A stretch of 64,000 nt of DNA from Candidatus Adamsella avium (GCA_904420445.1 CAJFVJ010000003.1:330441-394440); one strand, 5' to 3'; positions 18,020 to 26,297 are shown, counted from the stretch's first letter. The notes: generated by a model from the sequence alone, not told the origin. A program made the numbers and translations.

Positions 18020-18988
18020 ATGAATAAAACAAAAACCCCCGCATTGTTCGACAGACACATCCATGGAGGATATGGCGTCGACTTCAACAACTGCTCATCA
18101 GATGACGTAGAAAAACTGTGCTCCATTCTCCCGAAACACGGACTCGGCGCAATATGCCCGACAGTTATGACTGATGATAAAGAGCAGATAACCAACCAGA
18201 TTGATATAATTTCTAAAGCAAGAAAAAAACTGAAAAAAGGCGACACACAAATCTTCGGAATCCACCTCGAAGGTCCTTTCATCAACCCTCAAAAAAAGGG
18301 CATACACCCTGAAGATAAAATCCTAAAACCTACCGTAAAGAATTTTCAAAAAATAGTCCCCCCATCCCTTGAATCGGAAATCAAAATAGTCACACTGGCA
18401 CCTGAACTCGATGAAAACCTCGAGCTTACAAAATATCTCAAATCAAAAAACATAACGGTCAGCGCAGGGCATACTATGTCTGATGGGAAAGAACTTGACC
18501 AAATAAAAGAAGTCACTCACTTTTTCAACGCCATGCCTGCATTACACCATCGAAATCTCAACATAACATCAAAATCATTAATGGATAACAATATTTTTCT
18601 TGAGGTGATAGCAGACAACTTCCACATAGCGTCTGATATGCTGAAGATGATTTTGAAGCTCAAATCAAAAGAAAAAATTATTTTTATCAGCGATGCTCTT
18701 AGTGCAGCTTATTCCAATCAGGAAAAAATAATATTCGCAGGAGAAGAAATCTACATCAAAGAAAACACTGCCAGAGATAAAGAAGGAACCATTGCAGGGG
18801 CAACAAAATATCTCGATGAAATAATCAGACTCAATACAAAAACAGGATTGATTTCTTTTGATGAGGGTATTCAATTTTGTTCACAAAATGTTTACAAAAG
18901 CCTCGGAGCCGATATGCCTGAAACTTACATCGAATGGGATAAAGACTGTTTTGTAACTTCCGCTCATATAAATAGCTTAAACTTATAG
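18020..18988 (+). CDS. nagA: N-acetylglucosamine-6-phosphate deacetylase, short N terminus
   Basis: 322 residues against about 380 in E. coli NagA. It removes acetate from GlcNAc-6-phosphate in amino-sugar catabolism and cell-wall recycling. Visible motifs: the metal-binding DRHIHGGYG, GIHLEGPFIN with the metal-binding Glu, the HTMSDG loop, THFFNAM, ADNFHI, and the catalytic Asp in FISDALSA. The protein begins almost at the DxHxHG motif, so the first strands of the small beta-sandwich domain (about 50 residues) are absent. The TIM-barrel active site appears intact. Translation probably depends on the gene 2 nt upstream because no ribosome binding site is visible. Confidence 0.85.
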   Translation: MNKTKTPALFDRHIHGGYGVDFNNCSSDDVEKLCSILPKHGLGAICPTVMTDDKEQITNQIDIISKARKKLKKGDTQIFGIHLEGPFINPQKKGIHPEDKILKPTVKNFQKIVPPSLESEIKIVTLAPELDENLELTKYLKSKNITVSAGHTMSDGKELDQIKEVTHFFNAMPALHHRNLNITSKSLMDNNIFLEVIADNFHIASDMLKMILKLKSKEKIIFISDALSAAYSNQEKIIFAGEEIYIKENTARDKEGTIAGATKYLDEIIRLNTKTGLISFDEGIQFCSQNVYKSLGADMPETYIEWDKDCFVTSAHINSLNL

Positions 18989-19054
18989 CTAGATATTAAT
19001 AAAAATGTTATTATTAATTTATACAATACAGAAAAGAAGATATTACGCTCAAAA

Positions 19055-19411
19055 ATGCAAATATTAAAATACGGTTCTATTTTTTGGTTAATTTTAGATA
19101 TGTGCGGTCTGTTTTTTATCTACTGCAGACTGATTGCCAAGTCAAACTTTTTTCAGAAACATAAGTCAAAAATGGACTCCTGGACACTTGCAACAATTTT
19201 GTGGGTGCTAATCGGTTCTACACTTTTATTATTGGAATTATTCAAAATCCTCCATGCAACACCGCTGCTGCTCGGACTAACTACGGCATCTGTTGCGGCT
19301 GCTTTTGTCAGTTATTATCTTTCGAACTTCAGCCTTCAGATAATAACGTTTGTAACTATTGTTTTAATATTTTGCGCAAGTACATCAGCGCACTACGGTT
19401 TTTTCCTTTAA
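19055..19411 (+). CDS. Small membrane protein resembling the NfeD transmembrane domain
   Basis: 118 residues with about four hydrophobic segments. The segment LLLLELFKILHATPLLLGLTTASVAAAF resembles the transmembrane part of the adjacent NfeD protein, but the soluble OB-fold domain is absent. It probably sits in the cytoplasmic membrane next to the SPFH proteins encoded downstream. First gene of a four-gene cluster (gaps of 21, 3 and 12 nt). Confidence 0.6.
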   Translation: MQILKYGSIFWLILDMCGLFFIYCRLIAKSNFFQKHKSKMDSWTLATILWVLIGSTLLLLELFKILHATPLLLGLTTASVAAAFVSYYLSNFSLQIITFVTIVLIFCASTSAHYGFFL

Positions 19412-19432
19412 AAGTCAATAAGAGGTGCACAA

Positions 19433-19885
19433 ATGGAATTATTAATCTCAAAATTATGGATAGTATGGGCAACGGTAGGATTAATCCTATTGATAGTAGA
19501 AATGGTTACCCCTACTCTTTTCTTTGCAGGAATGGGTATAGGAGCATTTCTTGCAAGTGTTGCTGCTTATTATGGAGCAAATTTATACTGGCAGATTATT
19601 ATATTTGCAATTTTTTCAATCATATTCACCGTCTATATCAAGCCAATATTCAAAAACAGTCTGCTTAAACTCCCGAAAAACGATACAAATATGTATGCCT
19701 ATGAAGGAGAAAAAGCAAAAGTTCTGATAACAATCAACAATGAAGAGAACACAGGAAGAATAAGAGTCTTTGATGAAGAATGGAATGCAAAATCAACAGA
19801 CGGTCAAATTTTTGAGAAAGATGAAATTGTAAAAATCAAATATATCAAAGATATGACAGCTTATGTAGAAAAAGACGGCCAATAA
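19433..19885 (+). CDS. NfeD family protein
   Basis: 150 residues: a hydrophobic N-terminal region with three to four segments (VGLILLIVEMVTPTLFFAGMGIGAFLAS) and a C-terminal OB-fold (about residues 85-150; GEKAKVLITINNEENTGRIRVFDEEWNAKS). NfeD proteins are partners of SPFH/stomatin proteins and are thought to organise membrane microdomains. The gene is followed after 3 nt by a short SPFH-like gene and then a full SPFH gene, the classic pairing. Confidence 0.85.
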   Translation: MELLISKLWIVWATVGLILLIVEMVTPTLFFAGMGIGAFLASVAAYYGANLYWQIIIFAIFSIIFTVYIKPIFKNSLLKLPKNDTNMYAYEGEKAKVLITINNEENTGRIRVFDEEWNAKSTDGQIFEKDEIVKIKYIKDMTAYVEKDGQ

Positions 19886-19888
19886 ACA

Positions 19889-20326
19889 ATGTTCATCGCT
19901 CTTATTGTTGTAATTTTTATATTAATAGTTGTTATAGTTGCGCTCCAACTCAGGAATGCAATGAAGAAATACAACAACTTTGATAAAAATGCCGATATTC
20001 TTTTGCAAACATTGAATATGAGCATAAACTTTACTATCAAAGACATCTTGACATCCGACAATAACAAAATATCTGCAAAGATAGCACTGAAATATAAAAT
20101 ATTGAACTCTGACTCTGCCTTCAAAAAGACAACAAACGTCGGAGAACTTGCTGAAAAACTCACAAAAGCGTCTATCAGAACAATGTCAAAGAATATATCT
20201 GAACAGGAAATATTCACAGAGGAAACAGCAAAAAAACTGCAAAGCCTTATCAACCAAACAGCTTTAAAATATGGAGTAAGAATTACTGAAATAACCATAA
20301 ATAATTTTGAAAACACGGAGAATTAA
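19889..20326 (+). CDS. Short degenerate SPFH (band 7)-like protein
   Basis: 145 residues. One N-terminal membrane segment (ALIVVIFILIVVIVALQL) is followed by a region that aligns with the second half of the SPFH domain of the next gene: ALKYKILNSDSAFKKTTNVGELAEKLTKASIR here corresponds to ALIYYQITNPKSAVYEIYNLPEAIEKLTQTTLR there. The first half of the SPFH domain and the coiled-coil tail are missing. It probably arose by duplication and could assemble with the full-length partner. Gap of 12 nt to the next gene. Confidence 0.65.
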   Translation: MFIALIVVIFILIVVIVALQLRNAMKKYNNFDKNADILLQTLNMSINFTIKDILTSDNNKISAKIALKYKILNSDSAFKKTTNVGELAEKLTKASIRTMSKNISEQEIFTEETAKKLQSLINQTALKYGVRITEITINNFENTEN

Positions 20327-20338
20327 AAGGAGAAAAAA

Positions 20339-21313
20339 ATGTTTATTTTACTGTTAGTATTTTTAGTATTCATTGTATTCTTATTAATCAAATGCGTTGT
20401 CATCGTCAAACAAGCCGAGGTTATGATTATTGAAAGACTCGGAAAATATGATAGAACACTCGAATCAGGTTTGAATATCATATTCCCGATTATCGATGTT
20501 CCAAGGGGCATACACTGGAAGGTTTCAAAACCGACACTGAGCGGAACTCCCATGGATGTTATCGAAATGAGAAGCAAAATCGACCTGAGAGAAACTGCTT
20601 TTGACTTTCCAAGACAAAACGTTATCACAAAAGATAATGTTTCTATCGCAATCAACGCCTTGATTTATTACCAGATAACAAACCCAAAAAGCGCAGTATA
20701 CGAAATTTATAACCTGCCTGAAGCCATCGAGAAACTCACCCAAACCACACTGAGAAACATAATCGGTGAACTCGACCTTGATGAAACTCTTATCTCAAGA
20801 GATACAATCAACGGAAAACTGAGAACAATCCTCGATGAAGCAACAAGCAAATGGGGCGTAAAAATTAATCGTGTTGAACTGCAAGACATCATTCCTCCCC
20901 GTGATATTCAGGCTTCTATGGAAAAGCAAATGAAAGCAGAAAGAGATAAAAGAGCTGCAATCCTTGAAGCTGAAGGAAACAAAAAATCAGCAATCCTCGA
21001 AGCTGAAGGTATCAAAGAAGCAAACATAAACAAAGCGGAAGGTGAAAGACAGGCTGCAATCCTTCAGGCAGACGGTGAAGCTAAAGCAAAAATCAAAGTA
21101 GCAGAAGCAGAAGCTGAGGCAATCAGATTAATCGTCGACGCAATAGCCGAAAAAGGCGACCCTGAAAGATATCTTATTGCAATGAGATACATAGATACTC
21201 TCAAAGAGATGATCTCAGGAAAAGACAACAAAGTTGTCTATATGCCTTATGAAGCAACAGGTGTCCTGAGCTCACTAGACAGCATAAAACAGATGTTTAA
21301 CGCTAATAAATAA
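20339..21313 (+). CDS. SPFH domain/band 7 protein (paraslipin/QmcA type)
   Basis: 324 residues. An N-terminal membrane anchor (FILLLVFLVFIVFLLIKCVV) is followed by the SPFH domain (about 25-200; AEVMIIERLGKYDRTLESGLNIIFPIID) and a charged coiled coil rich in Ala, Glu and Lys with repeated ILEAEG blocks. This matches paraslipins such as QmcA of E. coli. These proteins form large ring- or dome-shaped oligomers on the membrane and influence protease access and membrane organisation. A strong ribosome binding site (AAAAGGAG) precedes the ATG. It ends the cluster and is followed by a terminator. Confidence 0.9.
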   Translation: MFILLLVFLVFIVFLLIKCVVIVKQAEVMIIERLGKYDRTLESGLNIIFPIIDVPRGIHWKVSKPTLSGTPMDVIEMRSKIDLRETAFDFPRQNVITKDNVSIAINALIYYQITNPKSAVYEIYNLPEAIEKLTQTTLRNIIGELDLDETLISRDTINGKLRTILDEATSKWGVKINRVELQDIIPPRDIQASMEKQMKAERDKRAAILEAEGNKKSAILEAEGIKEANINKAEGERQAAILQADGEAKAKIKVAEAEAEAIRLIVDAIAEKGDPERYLIAMRYIDTLKEMISGKDNKVVYMPYEATGVLSSLDSIKQMFNANK

Positions 21314-21329
21314 AAAACGTCTTTCTTTT

Positions 21330-21362
21330 GTGCCGGCTCAACAACAAGCCGGCACTTTTTTT
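21330..21362 (+). terminator. Rho-independent terminator of the NfeD/SPFH cluster
   Basis: Stem GTGCCGGCT/AGCCGGCAC (21330-21338 with 21347-21355) followed by seven T. It lies 16 nt after the stop codon of the SPFH gene. Confidence 0.92.
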
Positions 21363-21415
21363 ATAGCAAATCTTAAAACTATGTTAAAATAATTAAAAAT
21401 AGGTCGTGTTTTTTT

Positions 21416-22021
21416 ATGAAAAAAATAATAATTTCTCTCTGCTTAATAACCTCAGCAATATACTTTCCGCAGCAGGCTTACGGTGTCTACTACACAAGAC
21501 CGAACGTCAACATAAAATTTGTTGACTCAAACACAACAGCTGAACAATATTTGCAAAAAGCGCTGGCTAACGAAAAACTCGGAAACATAACAGGCGCAAT
21601 CAGTGATTGTTCTGACGCGATCAGAAGAGATTCAAACTACGTGCCTGCATATATGAACAGAGCCAGACTATACAACAAAAACGGAAACTTTCTTGCAGCA
21701 AGCGCAGACTATGGAAAAGTTCTCAGACTCGAACCAACAAACTATGAAGCACTCTATCAACGGGCAGAAACTTATCGCAAAACAAGAAATGATATGGGGG
21801 CAATCAGCGACTATAACAAACTGATAGATAAAAATTATCGAACGGCAGATGCTTACGTCGGTCGAGGGCTTGTGAACTACAACATGAAAAGATATTCATA
21901 TACGCTGAAAGACCTTGAAAAAGCACTCGAACTCTACCCAAAAGACAGTGAAAAATACAACTCTACACTTGTTTTAATAAAACAAATTCAAGAAAATTAC
22001 AGACCGTATCCGTATTTTTAA
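21416..22021 (+). CDS. Secreted TPR protein
   Basis: 201 residues with a signal peptide (to about QQAYG). Residues about 45-190 form three to four tetratricopeptide repeats (AEQYLQKALANEKLGNITGAI, YVPAYMNRARLYNKNGNF, YEALYQRAETYRKTRNDMGAI, DAYVGRGLVNYNMKRYSYTL). TPRs mediate protein contacts; the location is probably periplasmic or envelope-associated. Single gene between a terminator and the tRNA-Leu gene. Confidence 0.8.
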   Translation: MKKIIISLCLITSAIYFPQQAYGVYYTRPNVNIKFVDSNTTAEQYLQKALANEKLGNITGAISDCSDAIRRDSNYVPAYMNRARLYNKNGNFLAASADYGKVLRLEPTNYEALYQRAETYRKTRNDMGAISDYNKLIDKNYRTADAYVGRGLVNYNMKRYSYTLKDLEKALELYPKDSEKYNSTLVLIKQIQENYRPYPYF

Positions 22022-22032
22022 AAAATTTCTAG

Positions 22033-22061
22033 TTGACTTAGAAAAATATCTTGTCTATCAT
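22033..22061 (+). promoter_or_regulatory. Promoter of tRNA-Leu
   Basis: TTGACT at 22033-22038 and TATCAT at 22056-22061 are separated by 17 nt, and the tRNA begins 17 nt further on. This is a good sigma-70-type match. Confidence 0.6.
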
Positions 22062-22078
22062 AATAATTAAGCTAATCT

Positions 22079-22159
22079 GTCGATGTGGCGGAATGGTAGA
22101 CGCGCACGTTTGAGGGGCGTGTGGAGAAATCTGTGGGGGTTCAAGTCCCCCCATCGACA
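22079..22159 (+). tRNA. tRNA-Leu(GAG)
   Basis: The 7-bp acceptor stem pairs GTCGATG (22079-22085) with CATCGAC (22152-22158), with discriminator A at 22159. The anticodon stem CACGT/GCGTG encloses the loop TTGAGGG, giving anticodon GAG (Leu, codons CTC/CTT). A long variable arm (class II tRNA) precedes the T arm with TTCAAGT. The CCA end is not encoded. Its 3' end is the left edge of the accessory region, a common integration target. Confidence 0.93.
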
Positions 22160-22170
22160 TTTAACTTTTT

Positions 22171-22199
22171 AGAGCCTTTATGAAGAGGCTCTATTTTAG
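22171..22199 (+). terminator. Terminator after tRNA-Leu
   Basis: Stem AGAGCCT/AGGCTCT (22171-22177 with 22186-22192) followed by ATTTTAG, 11 nt after the tRNA. Confidence 0.7.
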
Positions 22200-22330
22200 T
22201 ATTTAAGCCATTTTGGCGGGTTCCATAGTTATAGTTTAACAGGACATTGAGACGAGAAAAATTCAATAAAAAATCAAACACACGGCCTATTTGGGGCTGT
22301 TTTTTAGTATTGAGATGTACCGGTCTTTTT

Positions 22331-22516
22331 TTGCACTCAACTACTCTTTTCTTGCACTCTTTTGCACTCAATTTGTAAATTTCTAAAACTACATTAGGCT
22401 AAAATCGGCTTGGTGTTTAAAGATAACCCCAGTGCAAGAGCGGATTGTCGGCAGAGGGCTGAAGCGAAGCGTGCCCGTTTAACGCCGACAAACAAGAGAA
22501 GTGCAATAAAGTGCAA
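22331..22516. repeat. Six copies of TTGCACT in a head-to-tail then inverted layout
   Basis: TTGCACT occurs at 22331, 22352 and 22362; its complement AGTGCAA occurs at 22431, 22500 and 22510. The two triplets flank the first palindromic element. Such clusters are typical of transposase-binding end sites or iterons. The 406-nt stretch 22160-22565 otherwise holds only the tRNA terminator and this palindrome; I see no gene in it. Confidence 0.7.
22440..22491 (+). repeat. Palindromic element, copy 1
   Basis: Begins GCGGA, then the stem arm TTGTCGGC (22445-22452), a core with AGAGGGCT, GAAGCGAAGC and GTGCCCGTTTAAC, and the closing arm GCCGACAA (22484-22491). Two related copies lie in and beside the transposase gene. 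Confidence 0.8.
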
Positions 22517-22565
22517 TTTTAATTTTACTTGCAAATTGAGATACCCAAAATTATCTATGAGATTT

Positions 22566-23603
22566 TTATTTAGACACAAAGTAAAAAGGTTCTGATGGTA
22601 CTATTAACTCTTTGAAATTCCATATAGTATTTCTTGCACCAAGTACATTTGTATATGTATAATTACCAATATACATAAAGTTTCCATGTATTTTTTGTCT
22701 ATTTACATATTTTTTATTAGTGGAAATAAATGCCAGTTTTGAAATTGCCCCTATAGAATAACTTTGTGCATGTGCTTGAACTAAAACACCATTAGGTAAA
22801 ACTTGAATAACATCTAATGGTAATGATGTCGTATAATACCCCCCCTTTTCAACATCAGCATAAGGAGAAACTAGTAACATATCCAAATTACCAGCACGTT
22901 GTACACCATATTTGTTTTGGTAATAATTAGTTAGTTTATTTGTTTCATATTGATAGCTATATTTCCATACTTCATCTGCAATTAAATTGAAATTATCGAC
23001 AGCCTCTTTTAGTTTTTCTTTCATTGATTGAACACTGGAGGACTTTTCTATCTGTGATTTAAACTTTTCCCAATCTTCAATATAATTAGCCCTTGTTCCG
23101 TCTGATAAATAAATTGTAGCTTTTTGAACTACAGGAGTATCATACTTTCCAGTATGTACATTTTCCATTTTTACAGTTGCAATCTCTTCAGATTTTTTTA
23201 TAATATTTTTATAATATATTTGGTATTCTTCTTGACAATATTTATCTTCAACTAAGAGTTTCTCAAGTTCTTTGTATTGTTTACTATATGCATTACATAA
23301 ATCATACAAAATACGATTATTTTTCATATTATTTTTATCTTGCTTAAAAGATGCATATTTTTTATTAACTTCTTGTGTATCTATTTCTATATATTTTGTC
23401 ATGTTTGCAAATCTTTTATTTAAGTAGTCCTCAATTCTCTTATTTTCTTCTTCATATATAGGAGTCATTTTACGATTGTATACATTAATAGATGGGGAAA
23501 AGAAATCTTTTACATTTTGCACAAAAGATTGCTTTGTTGCAGCAAATGATGCTGAAGAAAATAACATGATAGAAATTATTAATAAAAACAACTTTTTAAC
23601 CAT
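22566..23603 (-). CDS. Secreted hypothetical protein
   Basis: 345 residues, not recognised. The signal peptide is clear (MVKKLFLLIISIMLFSSASFA). Residues 22-200 are charged and largely helical; residues about 225-345 contain more beta-type and aromatic sequence (SPYADVEKGGYYTTSLPLDVIQVLPNGVLVQ, NFMYIGNYTYTNVLGARNTIWNF), which could be a small SH3-like or beta-barrel domain. GGAG lies before the ATG. It lies between the tRNA and the transposase gene and is divergent from the latter. It could be cargo of the mobile element. Confidence 0.65.
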   Translation of the reverse strand: MVKKLFLLIISIMLFSSASFAATKQSFVQNVKDFFSPSINVYNRKMTPIYEEENKRIEDYLNKRFANMTKYIEIDTQEVNKKYASFKQDKNNMKNNRILYDLCNAYSKQYKELEKLLVEDKYCQEEYQIYYKNIIKKSEEIATVKMENVHTGKYDTPVVQKATIYLSDGTRANYIEDWEKFKSQIEKSSSVQSMKEKLKEAVDNFNLIADEVWKYSYQYETNKLTNYYQNKYGVQRAGNLDMLLVSPYADVEKGGYYTTSLPLDVIQVLPNGVLVQAHAQSYSIGAISKLAFISTNKKYVNRQKIHGNFMYIGNYTYTNVLGARNTIWNFKELIVPSEPFYFVSK

Positions 23604-23668
23604 AAAAACTCCTATTTTTTATGACAATACTAACACAAACATAAATAATATTTACCCCACTTGACTTC

Positions 23669-23745
23669 TGTCTCAAAACGAGTGATGAATGTGTTGCACA
23701 AGGCATTACAAGGATTTTGAGACAATGGAAAACCAAGTTGAGACA
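23669..23745. promoter_or_regulatory. Three TTGAGACA sites at the transposase start
   Basis: TGTCTCAA (23669-23676, inverted) and TTGAGACA at 23717-23724 and 23738-23745 (21 nt apart, two helical turns). The second abuts the ATG at 23725. They may be transposase-binding sites at an element end beginning TGTC, or an autoregulatory operator. Confidence 0.5.
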
Positions 23746-25548
23746 ATCAAATACACCCCTGAGAAGGCAAAACAAAATGCACTTGCAAAACTTGATTTAA
23801 TCCGCAAATGGCAAGAGTTTCGCCGTAAAGCTGTCAACAAACTTCAAGCAGACTATGATTTTGTCAAACTGCATAATAGTTCAAATTCCTACCTTTTCAG
23901 TATTTTAGGTAAAATCTCACGAGGAAGCCTGCATCGTTGGAAAGCCAGTTTAGACGGGACTGAGGATTACACAAGGCTAATTCCTAATTACAAATACGTT
24001 TCTGTGAATGAATACAGAACCTGCCTGACAGATGAAGAAATTAAAATATTTATGGGATTGCTTTTGCACCCTAATAGAATTTGTATCGGCAAAGCAATCG
24101 CACTTACAAAATACAAGCTCAAAGAACAAGGTCAAAGTTTCATCCCTGCAGATATTACATTTAGACGCTATGCAAAATGGTTTAAGGACAACAATTATGA
24201 CAAATGGGTGCTTGCTCGAGACGGCGAAAAAGCACTTTCAGACAAAGTTGAACCTTATATTAAAAGGGACGCGAGCCTGCTTGATGTCGGGGATATTTTA
24301 GTCGCAGACGGTCACAAACTTGCGTTTCAAGTGATTAATCCGTTTACGGGCAAGCCTTGTCGGGCGACTTTAGTCGGATTTTTAGACTGGAAATCAACAG
24401 CATTGGTCGGGTATGAAATTATGCTTGAAGAAAACACCCAATGTATTGCAAGTGCCCTAAGAAACTCAATAATAAGTCTAGATATGATACCTAAAATTGT
24501 CTATCAAGATAACGGCAGAGCATTTAGAGCAAAATATTTTACAGATGATAAAGGGTTCGGAGAATTAGGCTTTTATGGGCTTTATGCAAAACTCGGGATT
24601 GAAACGGTATTTGCAAGACCTTATAACGCAAGGTCAAAAGTTATTGAGAGGTTCTTTAAAGAATTTCAAGAAGGATTTGAAAAACTAATGCCAAGTTATG
24701 TCGGCTCATCAATTATTAACAAACCTGCATACTTGAAAAGAAACGAAAAATTCCACTCGAACCTGCATAATGCCCTCTTGGTTGGCGGCGTTAAACGGGC
24801 ACGCAGCGGAGCTGACTCCAGCCCTCTGCCGCCAATCCGCTACATCCCAACAATAGAAGAAACAATCAAAATGATTGATATGTGGCTTAAGTTCAAAAAC
24901 TCTCGGCCCTGCACAAATGCACCGAATATGACAATCGCAGAGGTTTTAGAGAATCGAAAGAAACAAAATATTGATAAAAGCTTGCTTGACGATTTGATGC
25001 TGGCAACAGAAGTTAAAACAATTCAGCGAAATGGCGTAAGGTTCTTAAACTGTGACTATTTTGACGAAAGACTATACGGACTGAGAGGAAGAGTTTTAGT
25101 AAAATACAACTTATTTGATCTGACTAATGTAAAAATTTTTACCCCGAAAGGTGAATATTTATGCACAGCAGAGCGAGTAACCGAAACCCACCCGATGGCA
25201 AAGATTTTAGGAACTGTTGAGGATTTAGAGGATTACAAACAAAAAATCCAAAAACAACAAAAACTGAAACGGAAAACTATCAACTCGGTTAAAAAGTTAT
25301 TGACTAATGATGAAATAAAACTGATTGAAGCAAGGTCTAACCAAGAAGAAATGGAAAATTCTAACAATTTTCAAAAAGAGTTCAAAGCTCGTTCAAATGG
25401 TGTTCATAAAATAAACAACGGAGAAAAATCACTCCCGATATTCAAAAACAATTCAGAAAAGTATGAATATTTAATAAAACATAACCCAAGCGACACTTGG
25501 ATTGCAGAATTTAAACAAACAAAGGAGTACAAACTGTTATATGAATAG
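23725..25548 (+). CDS. Mu-like DDE transposase with in-frame palindromic insert
   Basis: 607 residues from ATG 23725, preceded by AGGA; an upstream in-frame ATG at 23689 lacks a good site. The integrase-type catalytic domain shows D195 (ILVADGH), D262 (VYQDNGRAF) and E308 (VIERFF), the DDE triad of the MuA/TniA group that cuts element ends and joins them to target DNA. The N-terminal 150 residues probably bind the ends, and the C-terminal part (after 370) contains the beta-barrel and tail that contact the ATPase partner. Residues about 352-372 are encoded by a palindromic repeat element inserted in frame on the opposite orientation, between the catalytic and C-terminal domains. The ORF remains open across it. 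Confidence 0.85.
   Translation: MENQVETIKYTPEKAKQNALAKLDLIRKWQEFRRKAVNKLQADYDFVKLHNSSNSYLFSILGKISRGSLHRWKASLDGTEDYTRLIPNYKYVSVNEYRTCLTDEEIKIFMGLLLHPNRICIGKAIALTKYKLKEQGQSFIPADITFRRYAKWFKDNNYDKWVLARDGEKALSDKVEPYIKRDASLLDVGDILVADGHKLAFQVINPFTGKPCRATLVGFLDWKSTALVGYEIMLEENTQCIASALRNSIISLDMIPKIVYQDNGRAFRAKYFTDDKGFGELGFYGLYAKLGIETVFARPYNARSKVIERFFKEFQEGFEKLMPSYVGSSIINKPAYLKRNEKFHSNLHNALLVGGVKRARSGADSSPLPPIRYIPTIEETIKMIDMWLKFKNSRPCTNAPNMTIAEVLENRKKQNIDKSLLDDLMLATEVKTIQRNGVRFLNCDYFDERLYGLRGRVLVKYNLFDLTNVKIFTPKGEYLCTAERVTETHPMAKILGTVEDLEDYKQKIQKQQKLKRKTINSVKKLLTNDEIKLIEARSNQEEMENSNNFQKEFKARSNGVHKINNGEKSLPIFKNNSEKYEYLIKHNPSDTWIAEFKQTKEYKLLYE
24782..24840 (-). repeat. Palindromic element, copy 2, inside the transposase gene
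   Basis: In inverted orientation: stem arms TTGGCGGC (24782-24789) and GCCGCCAA (24828-24835), then TCCGC. It shares AGAGGGCT and GTGCCCGTTTAAC with copy 1. Where copy 1 has TTGTCGGC/GCCGACAA this copy has TTGGCGGC/GCCGCCAA, so both arms changed together. It is read in frame by the transposase gene. Confidence 0.85.
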
Positions 25549-25601
25549 CGGATTGCGAGCAGATTGTGAAAGGCGAAGCCATACCCGTTTATTGCGAGCA
25601 A
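25548..25601 (+). repeat. Palindromic element, copy 3
   Basis: GCGGATTG start, AGATTGTGAA, GGCGAAGCC and TACCCGTTTA, ending TTGCGAGCAA. It lies between the transposase stop (TAG 25546-25548) and the ribosome binding site of the ATPase gene. It is more diverged than copies 1 and 2 and its outer stem is only partly pairable. Confidence 0.7.
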
Positions 25602-25616
25602 CCAAGAAAGGATAAA

Positions 25617-26297
25617 ATGAAAAAAATCTTTATAAAAACTCGAAATGTAAGGAATTTTATAGGCTTAGTTGAAGCCCTGAAAAGCAAACCAAAAAACATC
25701 CCTAAAATGGGGCTTGTATATGGCGAACCGGGGCTTGGAAAATCACAAACGGCACTCTGGTTGGCCTGCAAGTATGACGGGATTTACATTCGAGCCTCAA
25801 ACCTTATGACAAGCAGATGGCTTGTTGAAGAAATCGTTAGGGAAATGGACGAACTTCCACGATATTTGACTTCGGACAACTTTAATGTCGTAATTAGCAA
25901 ACTGAACCAAAAGCCAACAATTATTTTTGTAGATGAAATTGACTACCTGATGAATAATTACAAAAGTGTCGAAACCCTAAGAGATATCCACGATAAAACC
26001 GATTGTCCGATAGTCTTTGTCGGTATGGGCTTGGCTCACAGGAAACTTGAACGCTACAAGCATTTGTATGACAGATTTAGCGAGATTGTAAAGTTTGAAA
26101 CCTTTGGGGTAAATGATATTGCACAGATTATAAATCAGTTGGCCGAAATTCAATTTACCCCTGATTCGATAGAATATATCCACAAAAAATACAACAGGTT
26201 CAGACAAATAGTACAGCTTATAAGCAAACTTGAAAGTTTTGCAAAAGAAAATAATTTAGAAGAAATTACAAAAGAAGTTATGGAGCAAATTATATGA
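25617..26297 (+). CDS. MuB/TniB-like AAA ATPase
   Basis: 226 residues from ATG 25617, preceded by AGAAAGGA. An upstream in-frame start at 25566 lies inside palindromic copy 3 and is rejected. Walker A is GEPGLGKS (36-43) and Walker B is IIFVDEIDYL. The family delivers target DNA to Mu-like transposases and provides target immunity by ATP-dependent filament assembly. The C terminus (FRQIVQLISKLESFAK) is helical. Its position just after the transposase gene supports the role. The stop overlaps the next start (ATGA). Confidence 0.82.
   Translation: MKKIFIKTRNVRNFIGLVEALKSKPKNIPKMGLVYGEPGLGKSQTALWLACKYDGIYIRASNLMTSRWLVEEIVREMDELPRYLTSDNFNVVISKLNQKPTIIFVDEIDYLMNNYKSVETLRDIHDKTDCPIVFVGMGLAHRKLERYKHLYDRFSEIVKFETFGVNDIAQIINQLAEIQFTPDSIEYIHKKYNRFRQIVQLISKLESFAKENNLEEITKEVMEQII

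Noticed and set aside
25566-25616. Upstream start for the MuB-like ATPase
   Set aside because: The extra 17 codons lie in palindromic copy 3; the ATG at 25617 has a ribosome binding site and begins the conserved protein.
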